DNA of 64,000 nt. Origin: Narthecium ossifragum. Its lineage: Eukaryota > Streptophyta > Magnoliopsida > Dioscoreales > Nartheciaceae. How positions within the stretch are numbered: position 1 is the first letter of the stretch; each line of letters begins with the position of its first letter. The position numbers and the translations under genes were made by a program. The notes beneath the pieces were generated by a model. The model did no database searches and had not been told where the DNA came from. It saw only the letters and a program-made list of their open reading frames with translations. This document shows positions 22,206 to 32,893 of the stretch, one piece after another. The stretch lies in contig OY986972.1 of the NCBI GenBank assembly GCA_963920575.1, positions 23,980,672-24,044,671 on the forward strand, written 5' to 3'.

Positions 22206-24519
22206 TTTTAAAAACCTGGAGGAGAACCAAACAGGTTATGTCCAGAAAACATCATCAAAGAAACTCGTCCGACGCGAAGTACAAATACAAAAATATTAAA
22301 TTAAACACCCAGTATTTCAAAATCAAGAATGGATCCGGGGAGAAAAACCCCTTAAAAATGGTTCAAAAGATTGCTGGCAGGGCACTGGCATCAAATATAA
22401 ATGACACCAACCCTAAATTCTTGGGGACCAAGAGAGCACTCTTGTGCTCAAATGTCAGCCATTAAATGCTATACAGAACACAGAGAAGGGATCTTTTGTC
22501 AAAATCTGGGCGAGGAATGCGGCGTTGGAGTAAATTGCGTCCCGCCAAGAAGACTCTGAACCCGAAGCCAATTTGGTCAGACCCGGACCATCCCACATGG
22601 ATCGATGGATCGATGGATGGGTGCACACGGCATTCCCAATTGGTTACTCCCAGACGCATTTAATGACATAAGACATAGTTTGTTACATTCCATGAGAAGC
22701 TTCTTCTTTGGATGCCCTTTTGTGTCTATATTCTATTCTTGTGAACTTGAAGAACTTATTTATATATAGTTTTGTTTTTGCCGGTATCTCCAACTTATAT
22801 ATAGTTATATTGCAAAACCACCACCCATACATCTATGTCATGATGTTAAATTAGAGTAATCACGTTAGGGTGGTGGCACTAAACTACATTGTTTTGAAAG
22901 TTATGAATACTTTTATGTGATTTTGAAAGATGATGATATTAGAATACTAATCCCTAAAATCGAAGGGTATCAAAGTGTAATTTGACCTAATAAATTATCA
23001 TGATGTTAAATTATCAATTATTAAATAATTGATTTAGTTTAGATAGGGATAAAATGATCGAGATAAAGTTGAAAATCGAAATCTATATAATATTATTAAT
23101 TAACCAAAAATATAATTAAATTGATAAAAATAAACTAATCATATATCTTTTAAAATTAATCAGGAAAATTAATTGCCTTCAACAAGAAACAATCAAGCTT
23201 AATTGAGGTGTTGCTTGATTTAATATAGCTTACCAACACAAACAACTGCTAAGAACCTTATTTTACACGTATGAGTATGGGTTCATGCAAGTAATGACAA
23301 CCTAGATTTTAACATAGTACGTTATCTAATGCTAGTGCCTTAATTATTTTTATAACACTATGGATTAGCCCTATTTTTACGCATCAAAGAGACCCTTGCT
23401 CTCAAAGCAAGACTGCAAAGAGAATCTATTGAGCAATGTACCAGCATTTAAAAGTAAGACTAATATATAGCCATTATAACTTTATGACTAAAACATTGGT
23501 AATATAAAAGAATAGGGTATCTCTAAAGCTAAGCTTATAATTAATATAAGAGTGGCCCAAAAACATATATTGTCCATTAGTTGAGGCCATTGAATTGATT
23601 AGTATCATGTCTTACAAAGAATCTTACTAAAAGGTCCCTTGGTTTCTAAGCTAGCAATAGTTTTACCTTTTGAACCCTGAGAAAAGAGCATTTATTAGAG
23701 CATAGAAGTTTTGAAGGAGTACCAAATGTAGCATACCAAGAAGTTAGGCTATCTAGTAGAGAATAATGGTTTTTTATCTAGAATTTTATGGACTTAATTG
23801 TGAATCATTGTATGTAAAATTAGCAATTGTCTAAAAAAAGTCAAAAACATATAATTTTTTAGTTAATATCATATAAATATTGCAATTAACTTTTTTACAA
23901 TTATGGCAACATAAGGTTTTTTTACTCATTTAAAAAAATATGTAATTTTTTTGACAATTGGTAATTTACATAAATTGATGTTGGAAATGTTTATTATTAG
24001 AATTAAACTGGATGATAAATTTTTTAAGATATACGTATCAGTGGATATTATTATATGCAAAAGTAGTATTTATAAAGGGTTGCACAAAGTATACGGAAGG
24101 GGATGGGCCTGGGCCTCGAGATTCGCACACGTGCAGATGACGTAACTAGTTTATCTTCGGGAGTCGGGACACCGCCTCGTGTTTCTCACCGCAACCACAA
24201 CGATCGTGTCGTAGTAACATTGATTGTGTCGTGCGGTCTACGGTCACCTCTCCACTTCAGCCCCTCGGGTTACCCGCCAGCCAAGCCAGGGGTGGTCCCT
24301 CCGGCGTGGACTTTAACCCCACGCCACGTAAGCTTTGGAGATTGGGTGACCGAGACTATTAAATATATTACTATTAGATGGCCCCCTTACACCGAGTCTT
24401 GTTTTGAGTCATACCATAGACTCCAATTTTTATTTATTGTTTATTTATTTATTTTTGCTTAGTTGAACCCGAAGATCAGTTAAATCACGCTCATGTTCAA
24501 AACTACACTCGAACTACAC
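22206..24519. other. AT-rich intergenic DNA with a GC-rich island
   Basis: No gene. Bases 24095-24345 are unusually GC-rich for the area, without a sustained convincing reading frame; it could be a transposon end. Bases 22598-22620 carry a short GATCGATG/GATGG tandem. Confidence 0.5.
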
Positions 24520-24712
24520 ACGGTCCTCGCACACCAGAGTTCTCCCACTAGACAAAACTAAGGCATCTCTCGATAACCTATTGGCTCTCTCATTAAAAGT
24601 TCTTGGGATAGAAGTAAAAATAATTCCTTGGAATTGGGCTGTCAATGCCCACAAACTTATGATAATCCCTATTAGTTGTACTGGCAACATTTCCCTACCA
24701 TTCAGATAATTA
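24520..24712 (-). pseudogene. RNase H-like (RVT_3) domain fragment
   Basis: The minus strand encodes a stretch with LWALTAQFQGIIFTSIPR followed by TFNERANRLSRDAL. This matches the typical end of plant RNase H-like domains (…F.HIPR..N..AD.LA..AL). There is no start, no catalytic Asp block and no flanking reverse transcriptase, so it is a short relic of a LINE-type or domesticated RVT_3 gene. Its upstream edge runs into the hairpin repeat at 24712-24893. Confidence 0.5.
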
Positions 24713-24893
24713 ATAGGAGGTGTGGTCATTTGCCTCCATACTACCATCAAACAGATATCATCCAATGGTTGAGATTATTATTATCATAATTAAAGTTAAT
24801 ATTTTATTAATGATCTTGATCGTTAGATGAGATCTAAGCATATTTCATCTGTTGGTATGATGGTAGCATGGAAACAATAGTATGATCCAAACA
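24712..24893. mobile_element. Probable hairpin MITE
   Basis: CTCCATACTACCATCAAACAGAT on the left faces ATCTGTTGGTATGATGGTAGCATGG on the right in inverted orientation, with AT-rich DNA between. The right end continues to GTATGATCCAAACAAAACTC. The reverse complement of that end resembles the terminus seen at about 55447 in the F-box promoter, so they may be one family. No clear target duplication was found. Confidence 0.45.
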
Positions 24894-25198
24894 AAACTCC
24901 CTTACACCATCTCCACTACTCCCACCCTCTCTTTCCTAATCACACAGTAAAGGACTAACCATTTGCCACATAATACGCCACGTATGAGTTTGTGACGAGT
25001 GACTATTTATCACGTGTATGTAGATCATATGACTCATAACCATCACTCTCACTACTCCCTCGCGCTCTCTCTCCCTCCAATCAAAGCCCATCTATATTAT
25101 AATAATGGATAGTAATAGTAATCTATCATATAAAGTCAGGCAATGCAATATACCTGTGCATCTAGGATCAAGGATGGTTGGATCCTTATATATATGTA

Positions 25199-25225
25199 CT
25201 AGCAGTCACCCGTGCCCCGACACGG
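25199..25225 (-). mobile_element. Helitron 3' terminus (minus strand)
   Basis: On the minus strand, a hairpin CCGTG-TCGGGG-CACGG is followed after 7 nt by CTAG and then T. That is the canonical 3' end of plant Helitrons. Only the end is recognised; the element body would extend to higher coordinates and its TC 5' end was not located. A similar layout occurs three times at 45.1-45.5 kb on the plus strand. Confidence 0.55.
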
Positions 25226-25689
25226 TTTAATCTGTTGGTGGCAATCAATTCACAATCTGTGTTTTTTATTAGAAAAGATAGTATTTATAGTTAGATAATA
25301 AAAAGAAATAAAAAATCTCAACATTTGCTATAATAGTTAAAGTGGGAAATTTCTAAGAAGTATGCAAACCCACCATCTCGTGTATAGATCTCGTTAGTTT
25401 AAACTCTCTTATTGTAAAATATACTAAAAGTTACATATAGAAGAAAAGATTGGACCTTTGGGCCTTATAATTGAGCGGCTTTTTTCCCGGAAGATACCGA
25501 GAACAATCTATCGGCTAGGGCCACATTCGTGTACTAAATGCTTCCCTCTCCCATAACCACTCCCGGTTTATACCTCAGCTTCGTCTCTAAACCAACCAAA
25601 AATGATCAGATTAGATTAGATCGGGCCTCTTATGATGGCCCGTTTGGCTACTAACTGATAACAAATCTTGTTTCACATCTGAAGTAGCA

Positions 25690-26075
25690 GTGTAAACGAG
25701 CAGCATGCGAGCGAGCGAGCTGGGTCAGCTTGAGTTCAGTTCGAGTTGAGAAGTTGTGGCTCATGTTCGGCTCTAATTGAACCGAGCTAGGTAAAGCTCG
25801 GCCTTTTTAACCAAGCTAGTTTATTTACAGCTCGTTTCTAACTCGTAATATAATCGATACTATTGTTGTGTACAGATAGTATAAGTATATTCGAACTACA
25901 TCGAGCCGAACACAACGATTGGACTTTGTTTGAGTTTGGACCGCTTAGATTTCAAGCTCAAAATTCCTGGTTGCGTTCATTTTTGTTTGCAAAATGAACG
26001 AGTCAATCTTGAGACAAGTATTGAGCCGAACTTGAGCTGCTGCCGATCATCAAGCTGGATTGACAGCTCTGATCT
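25690..26075. mobile_element. Degenerate hAT-like repeat (TAAACGAGC... / GAGCTCGG-rich)
   Basis: The segment starts near GTGTAAACGAGCAGC and is built from GAGCTNGG, TCGAGTT and AGCCGAAC words on both strands. This composition is typical of an old, widespread class of plant hAT non-autonomous elements. The ends are eroded and no 8-bp duplication is visible. Class assignment is from experience with similar repeats. Confidence 0.35.
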
Positions 26076-26119
26076 GGAGTTAATTAATCACTACATCTTT
26101 GGCACCTTAAACGTCCCAC

Positions 26120-26240
26120 TTAAGAGGTGTTTGATTGCATGCATTAGCTAATGCGATATTTTGATCCAAACCAGTGTTTGGTTGGTCTGCATCAGCTCAT
26201 ACGTGTATTTGCTAATGCAAAAAAGACCTCAAATGCTACA
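26120..26240. mobile_element. Half-copy of a MITE related to the one at 21962
   Basis: It begins AGAGGTGTTTGATTGCATGC and shares, in the same order, the AT-GC-rich words, a TCCAAA..AGT.TTTGGTTG phrase, a GCATCA phrase and an AAAAAAGACC phrase with the left half of the 21962 element. The matching right terminus is missing, so it is truncated. Confidence 0.4.
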
Positions 26241-26733
26241 AAAAAGGCCTCAAACCAGGTTGTCCTGATCAAATATCTAGAAGTCTCCAATCAATAAACG
26301 TTCGGACCACAATTATGACACACAAACATAAAAGATTAATGTAAACATAAACTTTAATCACGACAGACGATTTTAATGCTTCCTACCAACAAGACATTCA
26401 TATCAAATGGCATTACATGTCTGAGATCAAAGTGTAGCTGGAAAAACTAAGATACGAGTCATAAACATGACTAATCACCTAGATTGAAGAGGTTATGTCC
26501 AAATAACTGTGTAATATCGCACAAAAATAAGAAGCATGGAAGTTTGCACAAAACTTCCAGCAACTTTAACCTCACATTATAGACTCCCTTCGAATACAAC
26601 TTCCATAACAGAGTTTCTGATAGACATTTAACTATTGAGTTCAGCAAACAATTTAGGACCAAATACATAAGCCTTAGGGCATATACAACTGTCGCTGATA
26701 ATGAATTAGCCCTCGACACTCAAACTGTATATG

Positions 26734-29700
26734 TTAATAGCCAGAAGAATTTTGATAGCCAGCTGAAGACTGATAACCAGATGGTGCTTCAGTGTCCTGT
26801 TGCTGTGGTGGAGGTCTTGGTCTGGCATATTCTGCAAATATAACCCAACCATCCAGAAACTGCACACAAAGAAAATACAGTGAGAATATGACCATAAGAA
26901 TTTGGCACTTGCAACTTATTTAGAATACCAGCCAATTGGGATGTGAACCCTATATGAGTTGCATATGTTATGAAACCAAAAAACAATAGACGTTATATGA
27001 ATGACTAAGATAATAGGCAATGCAAGCTGACAATCACAAGGGTATCTTTTAGGGGACAAAATGCCCAACATAATGGCTTCGAATTTGTGCCCATATACAC
27101 ACCGTAAGCCACGTTCACTCCTCCACATCATATATACTTTTAATAAAATTCCTTGCATAAGTTCCTGTTATCAAGGCTCGAACACGGGAACTCCATAGTA
27201 AGGGTCACAAATCTCACCACTACACCATGCACTGAAGTGCTCATAATTAAACGGTACCGAATCACTTATCAGTCACATACCAAACTTTAGCCACCATTAC
27301 ACCAAACTGATTGCTGTACTACCTTGCAATTGGACTCATACCAGAATGTAGTCATTGAGTGTCCCAAGTAATTCAACAACCTTTCTTATCATCAAGAAAA
27401 TGGTACAATGGTCTCTATGTATCAGGTTTTTTTACACATATGTATAACAAACTAAATACCAATATTTTCACCCCATCATCTAGTGGGTTAGTGAAAAAGA
27501 ATACTTCTTGGAAAAGCAATTGACTTTTTCAATGAATTTAACAAGTCCGCTAAACTAAGACAAAGGTGGTTACTTGTTAGGAATGAAAATGTGTTGGATG
27601 ATAAAGTTTCTCACCTTGCCATCCATACCCTTTATTCCTTCAGATGCATCCTCTAATGACGCATACCGTACAAAACCGAAGCCCTTGGAATAACCTGATA
27701 CACGATCAGTCACGACTCGTGCTACAAAAAGTAGAAGCTGGGAGTCAGCAACCTGAGGGCATAATGAATGAGAGTCATACGAAAACAGGAGCTATAGTAC
27801 CTGTGATAACTTGGCCAAATTTGGCAAAGGCTTCTCTGAGTCCATCAGATGTAGTACGCTTGCTAAGGCCTGTGACTCCACTGTGTTAGGTTAGAATTGT
27901 ACATGATGAAGAAATACACAAAAAACAGGCTGCTTGTAATTTATGAGAACTTGTGAAAATCGACTTCTGATACAGAATCCTTTAACCATAGCATAATTAT
28001 TGAACTTAAACAAATTCAAAATGCTGAGGCTACCCATCCATTTGTGCTGGAAGATCTAATAGAATGATGCGCACAAACCGTCAAGATGTTATCACAATCC
28101 AGCTTATTGAGCTGACCCTATCATGTACTCAGAAAATTATGTACTCCGCTAATTTACAAAAATCCTCTACTGAATATTTTCATTGAATATTATCAAACAA
28201 ATAAGGGAGAATGGTCAATAGGGGTTGTAAAAAAACATGATACCGCATAAAGGTTCTGTTAACCTTTCCTAAGTCGTTTAGTACCTTCTTATGCATAAAA
28301 GTCGTAAATACCCCTTTCTTAAATATAACTGCCCATGACCGTCAAATCCCTGCCACAGTCCTTTCCTCTTCCCCGAGCAACCCATCCATTCATCTTCCCC
28401 AATCCAAATAAAATTGAAACCTCCCTTTTGGTTTAGAGACGATAGTTACTTTCCATTATTCCATACGTTTTTGACATTATACTTACTTTCCACCAACATT
28501 AGGTGCTACTTAACCGGTTACTTTCCATAAATATAGAATTTGGTTGTCTAGTTTATTAACCAGTTACTTTCCATAATGTGTTTGTTCATCAGTTACTTTC
28601 TACTAACATAATGTGTTTCTTAACCAGTTACTTTCCAGAAAATATAGAATTCGATTGTCTAGATTTTTCACCAGTTACTTTCCATAATTTGTTACGAGGG
28701 AGTTCCTTTCCACCAACATAATGTGCTTCTTAACCAGTTACTTTCCAGAAAATATAGAATTTGATTATCTAGTTTATTAACCAGTTACTTTCCATAATGT
28801 TTTACTAGGCATCAGTTACTTTCCACCAAGATAATGTGTTTCTTAACCAATTACTTTTCAGAAAATATAGAATTTGATTGTCTAGTTTATTAACCAATTA
28901 CTTTCTATAATGTGTTACTATGCATGAGTTACTTTCCACCAAGATAATGTGCTTCTTAACCAGTTACTTTCAAGAAAATATAGAATTTGGTTGTCTAGTT
29001 TATTAACCAGTTACCTTCCATAATGTGTTACTAGGCATCAGTTACTTTCCATGAAGATAAAGTGTTTCTTAACCAGTTACTTTTCAAAAAATATAGAATT
29101 TGGTTGTCTAGTTTATTAATCAGTTACTTTCCATAATGTTTTACTAGGCATGAGTTACTTTTCACCAAGATAATGTGTTTCTTAACCGTTACTTTCCAGA
29201 AAATATAGAATTTGGTTGTCTAGTTTATTAACCAGTTACTTTCCATAATGTGTTACTAAGCATCAATTACTTTCCACCAAGATAATGTGTTTCTTAACCA
29301 GTTACTTTCCATAAAATATAGAATTTGGTTGTCTAGTTTATTAACCAGTTACTTTCCATAATGTGTTTGTTTATCAGTTACTTTCCATAATGGCCAGCTT
29401 ACAAACAAAAACACAATCAAGCACAATGACGACATTATCAAATTGGTCAACCAGTATGAACCCAACATAAAAGCATTCAATGTGGGAGGCAAGTACATTG
29501 AAAAAAGGGAAGGAAGCTAAAGCGATTTGGGAAAAAGCGTGTGATGTGATAAAAGACTATTGGAGGGTATTCTGGTCATTAAAAATAAACAACTAACCAT
29601 GATCGTGACCTAGTGCACTAAACACCTTAGGAAAAAGGTATATGGACTTCTGGGTAAATAGTTCCTTACCATAGACCTAAACACCAATTATCTGAACAAA

Positions 29701-30517
29701 TAATCACCATTGAAGCTTGAAAGGAACTAGCTGGTCCCATGGTTAGCGATGAATGCTATCAATTAAGATGCTTCAACACATTTGTAGAATAACTATTACT
29801 TGTGAAATCAACAGAAAAATATTCACAGAACCACAGATTTCTAGCGGTTTAAAGGACATCAGAAACTATTATGGGAGTGCTTCCCAACAATATCAGGCTG
29901 AAAAAGATAACACATTTCTGGGTTTTTTGTCCTTAACGTCAGATGTACATCATCGTATTCAAACCTCACCAATCTACCAAGAGAAAGATACAACTCAAGT
30001 GCCACCTAATTCTCCAACCAAAACAAACATTTCTACAAATAAGTGAACAGATTCCCTAAATCCTACAATTCTAAAATCTCATTAGCTTGCCTTTTGTACC
30101 TAAGGTACCACTATCAAAAGCTATGCCAAGCAATATAATATGGATAGCTCTATTTGACGTGCTAGCATACAGTCATAACCCAAAAATGGAGCGGCCAACA
30201 TATAATACCATCAAGATACTAAAGTTCTCATTCATCGCCAACAAAAAAAATGATTGAATCAACACCTAGTACAAAAGTATAAAACGCCGACGATCGAGCT
30301 CAAAATGAACATTACGGAGCATTTTTACGAGCTTTGATACGAATAGAAGACTAAAAACTCAGTTATTAATTCAAAAAAATGGGCTTTGAAAGGAGATGGG
30401 GGCTTGCCTGAGACGAAGAGGTTGGTGGACGGCTCCGCTGCAGGCGTTGCGGCGGCCGGTGGCGGAGGAGAGAAGGCTGAGATGGAGAAGAGACGCCGTA
30501 AACCTACACGCGCCGCC

Positions 30518-30522
<5 letters not shown>
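26734..30522 (-). CDS. ORRM2: Mitochondrial organelle RRM protein, ORRM2-like RNA-editing factor
   Basis: Four minus-strand exons: 30408-30522, 27801-27869, 27615-27721 and 26734-26859 (stop TAA), 138 residues. Residues 1-30 are Arg/Ser/Ala/Pro-rich (MAAARVGLRRLFSIS), fitting a mitochondrial presequence. One RRM follows: RNP2 is LFVSGL (across the exon 1/2 junction), RNP1 is KGFGFVRY in exon 3, and exon 4 completes it with FLDGWVIFAEYARPRP. The GLSKRTTSDGLREAF and MDGKFLDGWVIFAEYARPR blocks match what I know of Arabidopsis ORRM2 (At5g54580), a mitochondrial C-to-U editing factor. The tail is Gln/Tyr-rich (SGYQSSAGYQ). Intron 1 is about 2.5 kb, uses a GC donor (TCAG/GCAAGC; no usable GT nearby) and contains a large satellite. 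Intron 3 contains a SINE-like sequence. A CT dinucleotide tract precedes the ATG. Confidence 0.92.
27130..27240 (-). mobile_element. tRNA-derived SINE-like sequence in ORRM2 intron 3
   Basis: On the minus strand a box-A-like TGGTGTAGTGGTGAG (27213-27227) lies about 30 nt before a box-B-like GTGTTCGAGCC. This is the internal RNA polymerase III promoter spacing of tRNA-derived plant SINEs. No acceptor-stem pairing was checked, so it is not called a tRNA gene. It lies in the same orientation as its host intron. Confidence 0.5.
28440..29395. repeat. Intronic satellite, unit about 113 bp, eight to nine copies
   Basis: The marker TTTATTAACCAGTTACTTTC or its variants recurs at about 28552, 28772, 28888, 28999, 29113, 29227 and 29338, a period of 111-116 bp; one copy between the first two is divergent. 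Each unit contains the 12-mer CAGTTACTTTCC or a variant three times, plus GAAAATATAGAATTTGGTTG. Outside the array, about 28250-28330 and about 29570-29660 look like diverged inverted copies (both contain TTTCCTAAG..GTTTAGT). The array may therefore sit in an old transposon. The whole lies in intron 1 of the ORRM2-like gene. Confidence 0.88.
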
Positions 30523-30559
<37 letters not shown>

Positions 30560-31119
30560 CTTGTCTAAAATTCTAGATAGGTCGGCAGAGTGCGAGAGTT
30601 CTAGGTCTCCTTTATATAGTAGAAGAAGACGAGTGATTTGGTTCGGGTTTGACGGATCCATTACCCGAATCCAGATCCAATATAAAGTGTTTGAATCTGA
30701 GTTTCGGGACATTAGGAACGGTGGTGATTGAATCCTGGTGGATATCTGCATGAGACCGATCCTCGCCCCATTAATGCTTCTACTCCATACGCATCTACTG
30801 ATCATGTGTTCCTCTATTCATCACGTCAGTTCATGCTAAATTCCAAGCTATATTCAGTGAATGACATTAGTATTTTTAAATTTTATTGGATCAATTATCA
30901 CATTATTGTCAAGTATGTTTTAAAGTTAAGCAGGCACTTAGAGATCTCATACTTGATGGTATGACAATTTAAGTTATAAAAATTTAGAAACACTGATGTG
31001 TTATACATTGATCGGAACTCATCAAATAAATTCGGTGTCAAGTTCCCACTGAATATTTCCTCCCGTATCATATGATGTGTCAGAATATTGGAAATTACAA
31101 ACAAAATCAATGAACAATG

Positions 31120-32349
31120 TCATGTACTGATGAAAACTGAGCTCAAATTGGATGGCGAGCTTCTCTTCAAACTCAAACTCTTCCGCGAATAAGAATGCTT
31201 CCGAGCAAGCTCTACCAGCTTCTTGGCCTCTTCCTCTCTGGACCCCTCCACCAATCCATCCACCACCTTCTGCAACATTCCGGCATCCAAGTAGCATCGC
31301 CTGCTCATACTCTCATTGCACAATCTAAGAGCTAAATCCAACTCGCCCGTCTCGATTAGCTTCCGCAATAACACCTCAAACGTAGCTTTGTTCGGAGCAC
31401 ATTCTTTCTTCGGCAAATCCTCAAACACCTTCTTGGCGTCCTCCAGCATCCCATGTTCGCAGTATCCTTTGATCAGAGCATTGAAGCTGTAAACATCGGC
31501 TTTCTCCAGCTCGCCGACCACCTTCTCCGCCTCCGCTATCCTCCCCGCCGATACCAATCCTCTGATCTTTGCGTTGAAGCACTTCGTGTTGGGTTCGACC
31601 TTTCTCTCTGCCATCAAATCCCAAACTTTCTCGGCTCCCTCAAAGTCCCCATTCCTATAGAACCCATTCAGTAGAGAATTGAAGGAGACCAAGTCCGGAG
31701 CGATCCCATTCGTCTCCATGAACTGGAGAGTCCTCAGAGCCGCATCAAGATTGGATTTTTCGCAGAGTGCTTGGATGAGGATGTTATAGGAGAACAAATC
31801 GGGGACTATAGAGGGGTCGGAGATGGGGATTTGTTCGAAGGCGTCGGCGAGCTGATCGAATGATTTGGAATCCAAGAAGGCGGTGAGGAGGGCGTTGAAG
31901 GACTTGACGGAGCGGGGGCATTGCAGGGAGGGGAGCTCTTCGAAGGTCTTCGCGGCGTCGAGGGGGAGAGAGGCGGCGCCGTAGAGGGATAGGAGGCGGA
32001 GGGCGAAGCCCTCCGAGCGGGCGAGCTCGGGGTAGCGCTTCTGGTCGTCGAGGAGATCGCGGACGAGGTCGAGCCGGCCTGCGGAAGAGAGGCGGCGGAC
32101 AGTTGAGGAGTAGATCTTGTGGCGGCAGCGGAAGCGGTACGACTCGGAGGCGAGCTTGAAGGCGGAGAAGAGCTTCTCGGGGTTGCGCTCGTGGAAGAGC
32201 TTGTTGATGGTGGCATCGAGGGTTGTTTGGGATTTGGGGTTGGAAATGGAGTTGGTAGGGTTAGGGATAAGGTTCGAGGCGGCGGAGGAGGAGGAGGAGA
32301 AAGTGCGGAGGAGACGGCGAGAGAGACGGAGGAGGCCGGAGGAGGACAT
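31120..32349 (-). CDS. Mitochondrial PPR protein of the At1g55890/At3g13160 (rPPR3) type
   Basis: An intronless 409-codon minus-strand gene. The first 25 residues (MSSSGLLRLSRRLLRTFSSS) form an Arg/Ser-rich mitochondrial presequence. A tandem series of P-type pentatricopeptide repeats runs from about residue 148 to 350. Typical repeat starts are VKSFNALLTAFLDSKSF, DLFSYNILIQALCEKSNLDA, DLVSFNSLLNGFYRNGDFEG, NTKCFNAKIRGLVSAGRIAE and DVYSFNALIKGYCEHGMLED. The FNALI/FNSLL spacing and the LFHERNPEKLF segment near residue 50 match Arabidopsis At1g55890 and At3g13160, reported as components of the plant mitochondrial ribosome. It lies head-to-tail upstream of the ORRM2-like gene, about 600 bp apart. 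Complete, with no frameshift. Confidence 0.9.
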   Translation of the reverse strand: MSSSGLLRLSRRLLRTFSSSSSAASNLIPNPTNSISNPKSQTTLDATINKLFHERNPEKLFSAFKLASESYRFRCRHKIYSSTVRRLSSAGRLDLVRDLLDDQKRYPELARSEGFALRLLSLYGAASLPLDAAKTFEELPSLQCPRSVKSFNALLTAFLDSKSFDQLADAFEQIPISDPSIVPDLFSYNILIQALCEKSNLDAALRTLQFMETNGIAPDLVSFNSLLNGFYRNGDFEGAEKVWDLMAERKVEPNTKCFNAKIRGLVSAGRIAEAEKVVGELEKADVYSFNALIKGYCEHGMLEDAKKVFEDLPKKECAPNKATFEVLLRKLIETGELDLALRLCNESMSRRCYLDAGMLQKVVDGLVEGSREEEAKKLVELARKHSYSRKSLSLKRSSPSNLSSVFIST

Positions 32350-32665
32350 GGTATCCGCCGGCTCGCTGATGCTTGATGGTCGTGATTTAGGGAGGGTTTA
32401 AACTTTTAACGGGTGTTAACGAGTCGGATGCGGCTAACTGGTGTGTAGAAAATAGTGCGGATCCGCTAAAGTGGTGCAATCGGGGATTTTTTCTTGTAGT
32501 ATTTTATTGAATAATTAGATTAAATTTATTATATAATATCCCGTGTAATCTTTCATACAGATATAGATGTTCGATCAAAGTTAAATCCGAATATATCAAA
32601 TGATCAAAATGAATCAACGTGAATATAAGTAATGGGGGTGATGGTCTGGCACAAGGGCCCACTTA

Positions 32666-32720
32666 GGAGGTGATTGGCACCGTCCCATCCCGACGGATCC
32701 CACGCGGTCCAAACACGCTC
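32666..32720. mobile_element. Miniature (55-bp) Tourist MITE remnant
   Basis: The segment GGAGGTGATTGGCACC ... CCAAACACGCTC has imperfect inverted ends and is flanked by TTA on both sides (32663-32665 and 32721-32723). The core GGATCCCACGCGG resembles that of the 5119 element. It may be an internal-deletion derivative of that family. Confidence 0.4.
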
Positions 32721-32893
32721 TTATTAGTTCATATTAGTGGGTTTTAATGCTGATTTTCCTCTTGATTGAGATTGTATGTAGAAACATATGACTTTTTCTA
32801 AGAAAAAATTCCCCTGTTTATGGTCTTGATTTTATGAATAAAGGCTTATTTGGCTCCTAAACCTTAATGTTCATCACTTCCCAGTACAGTAAG

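Noticed and set aside
28440..29395. Possible CRISPR-like regular array
   Set aside because: The window is from a plant nuclear genome, and the units are whole-unit tandem copies of about 113 bp without unique spacers; it is an ordinary satellite.
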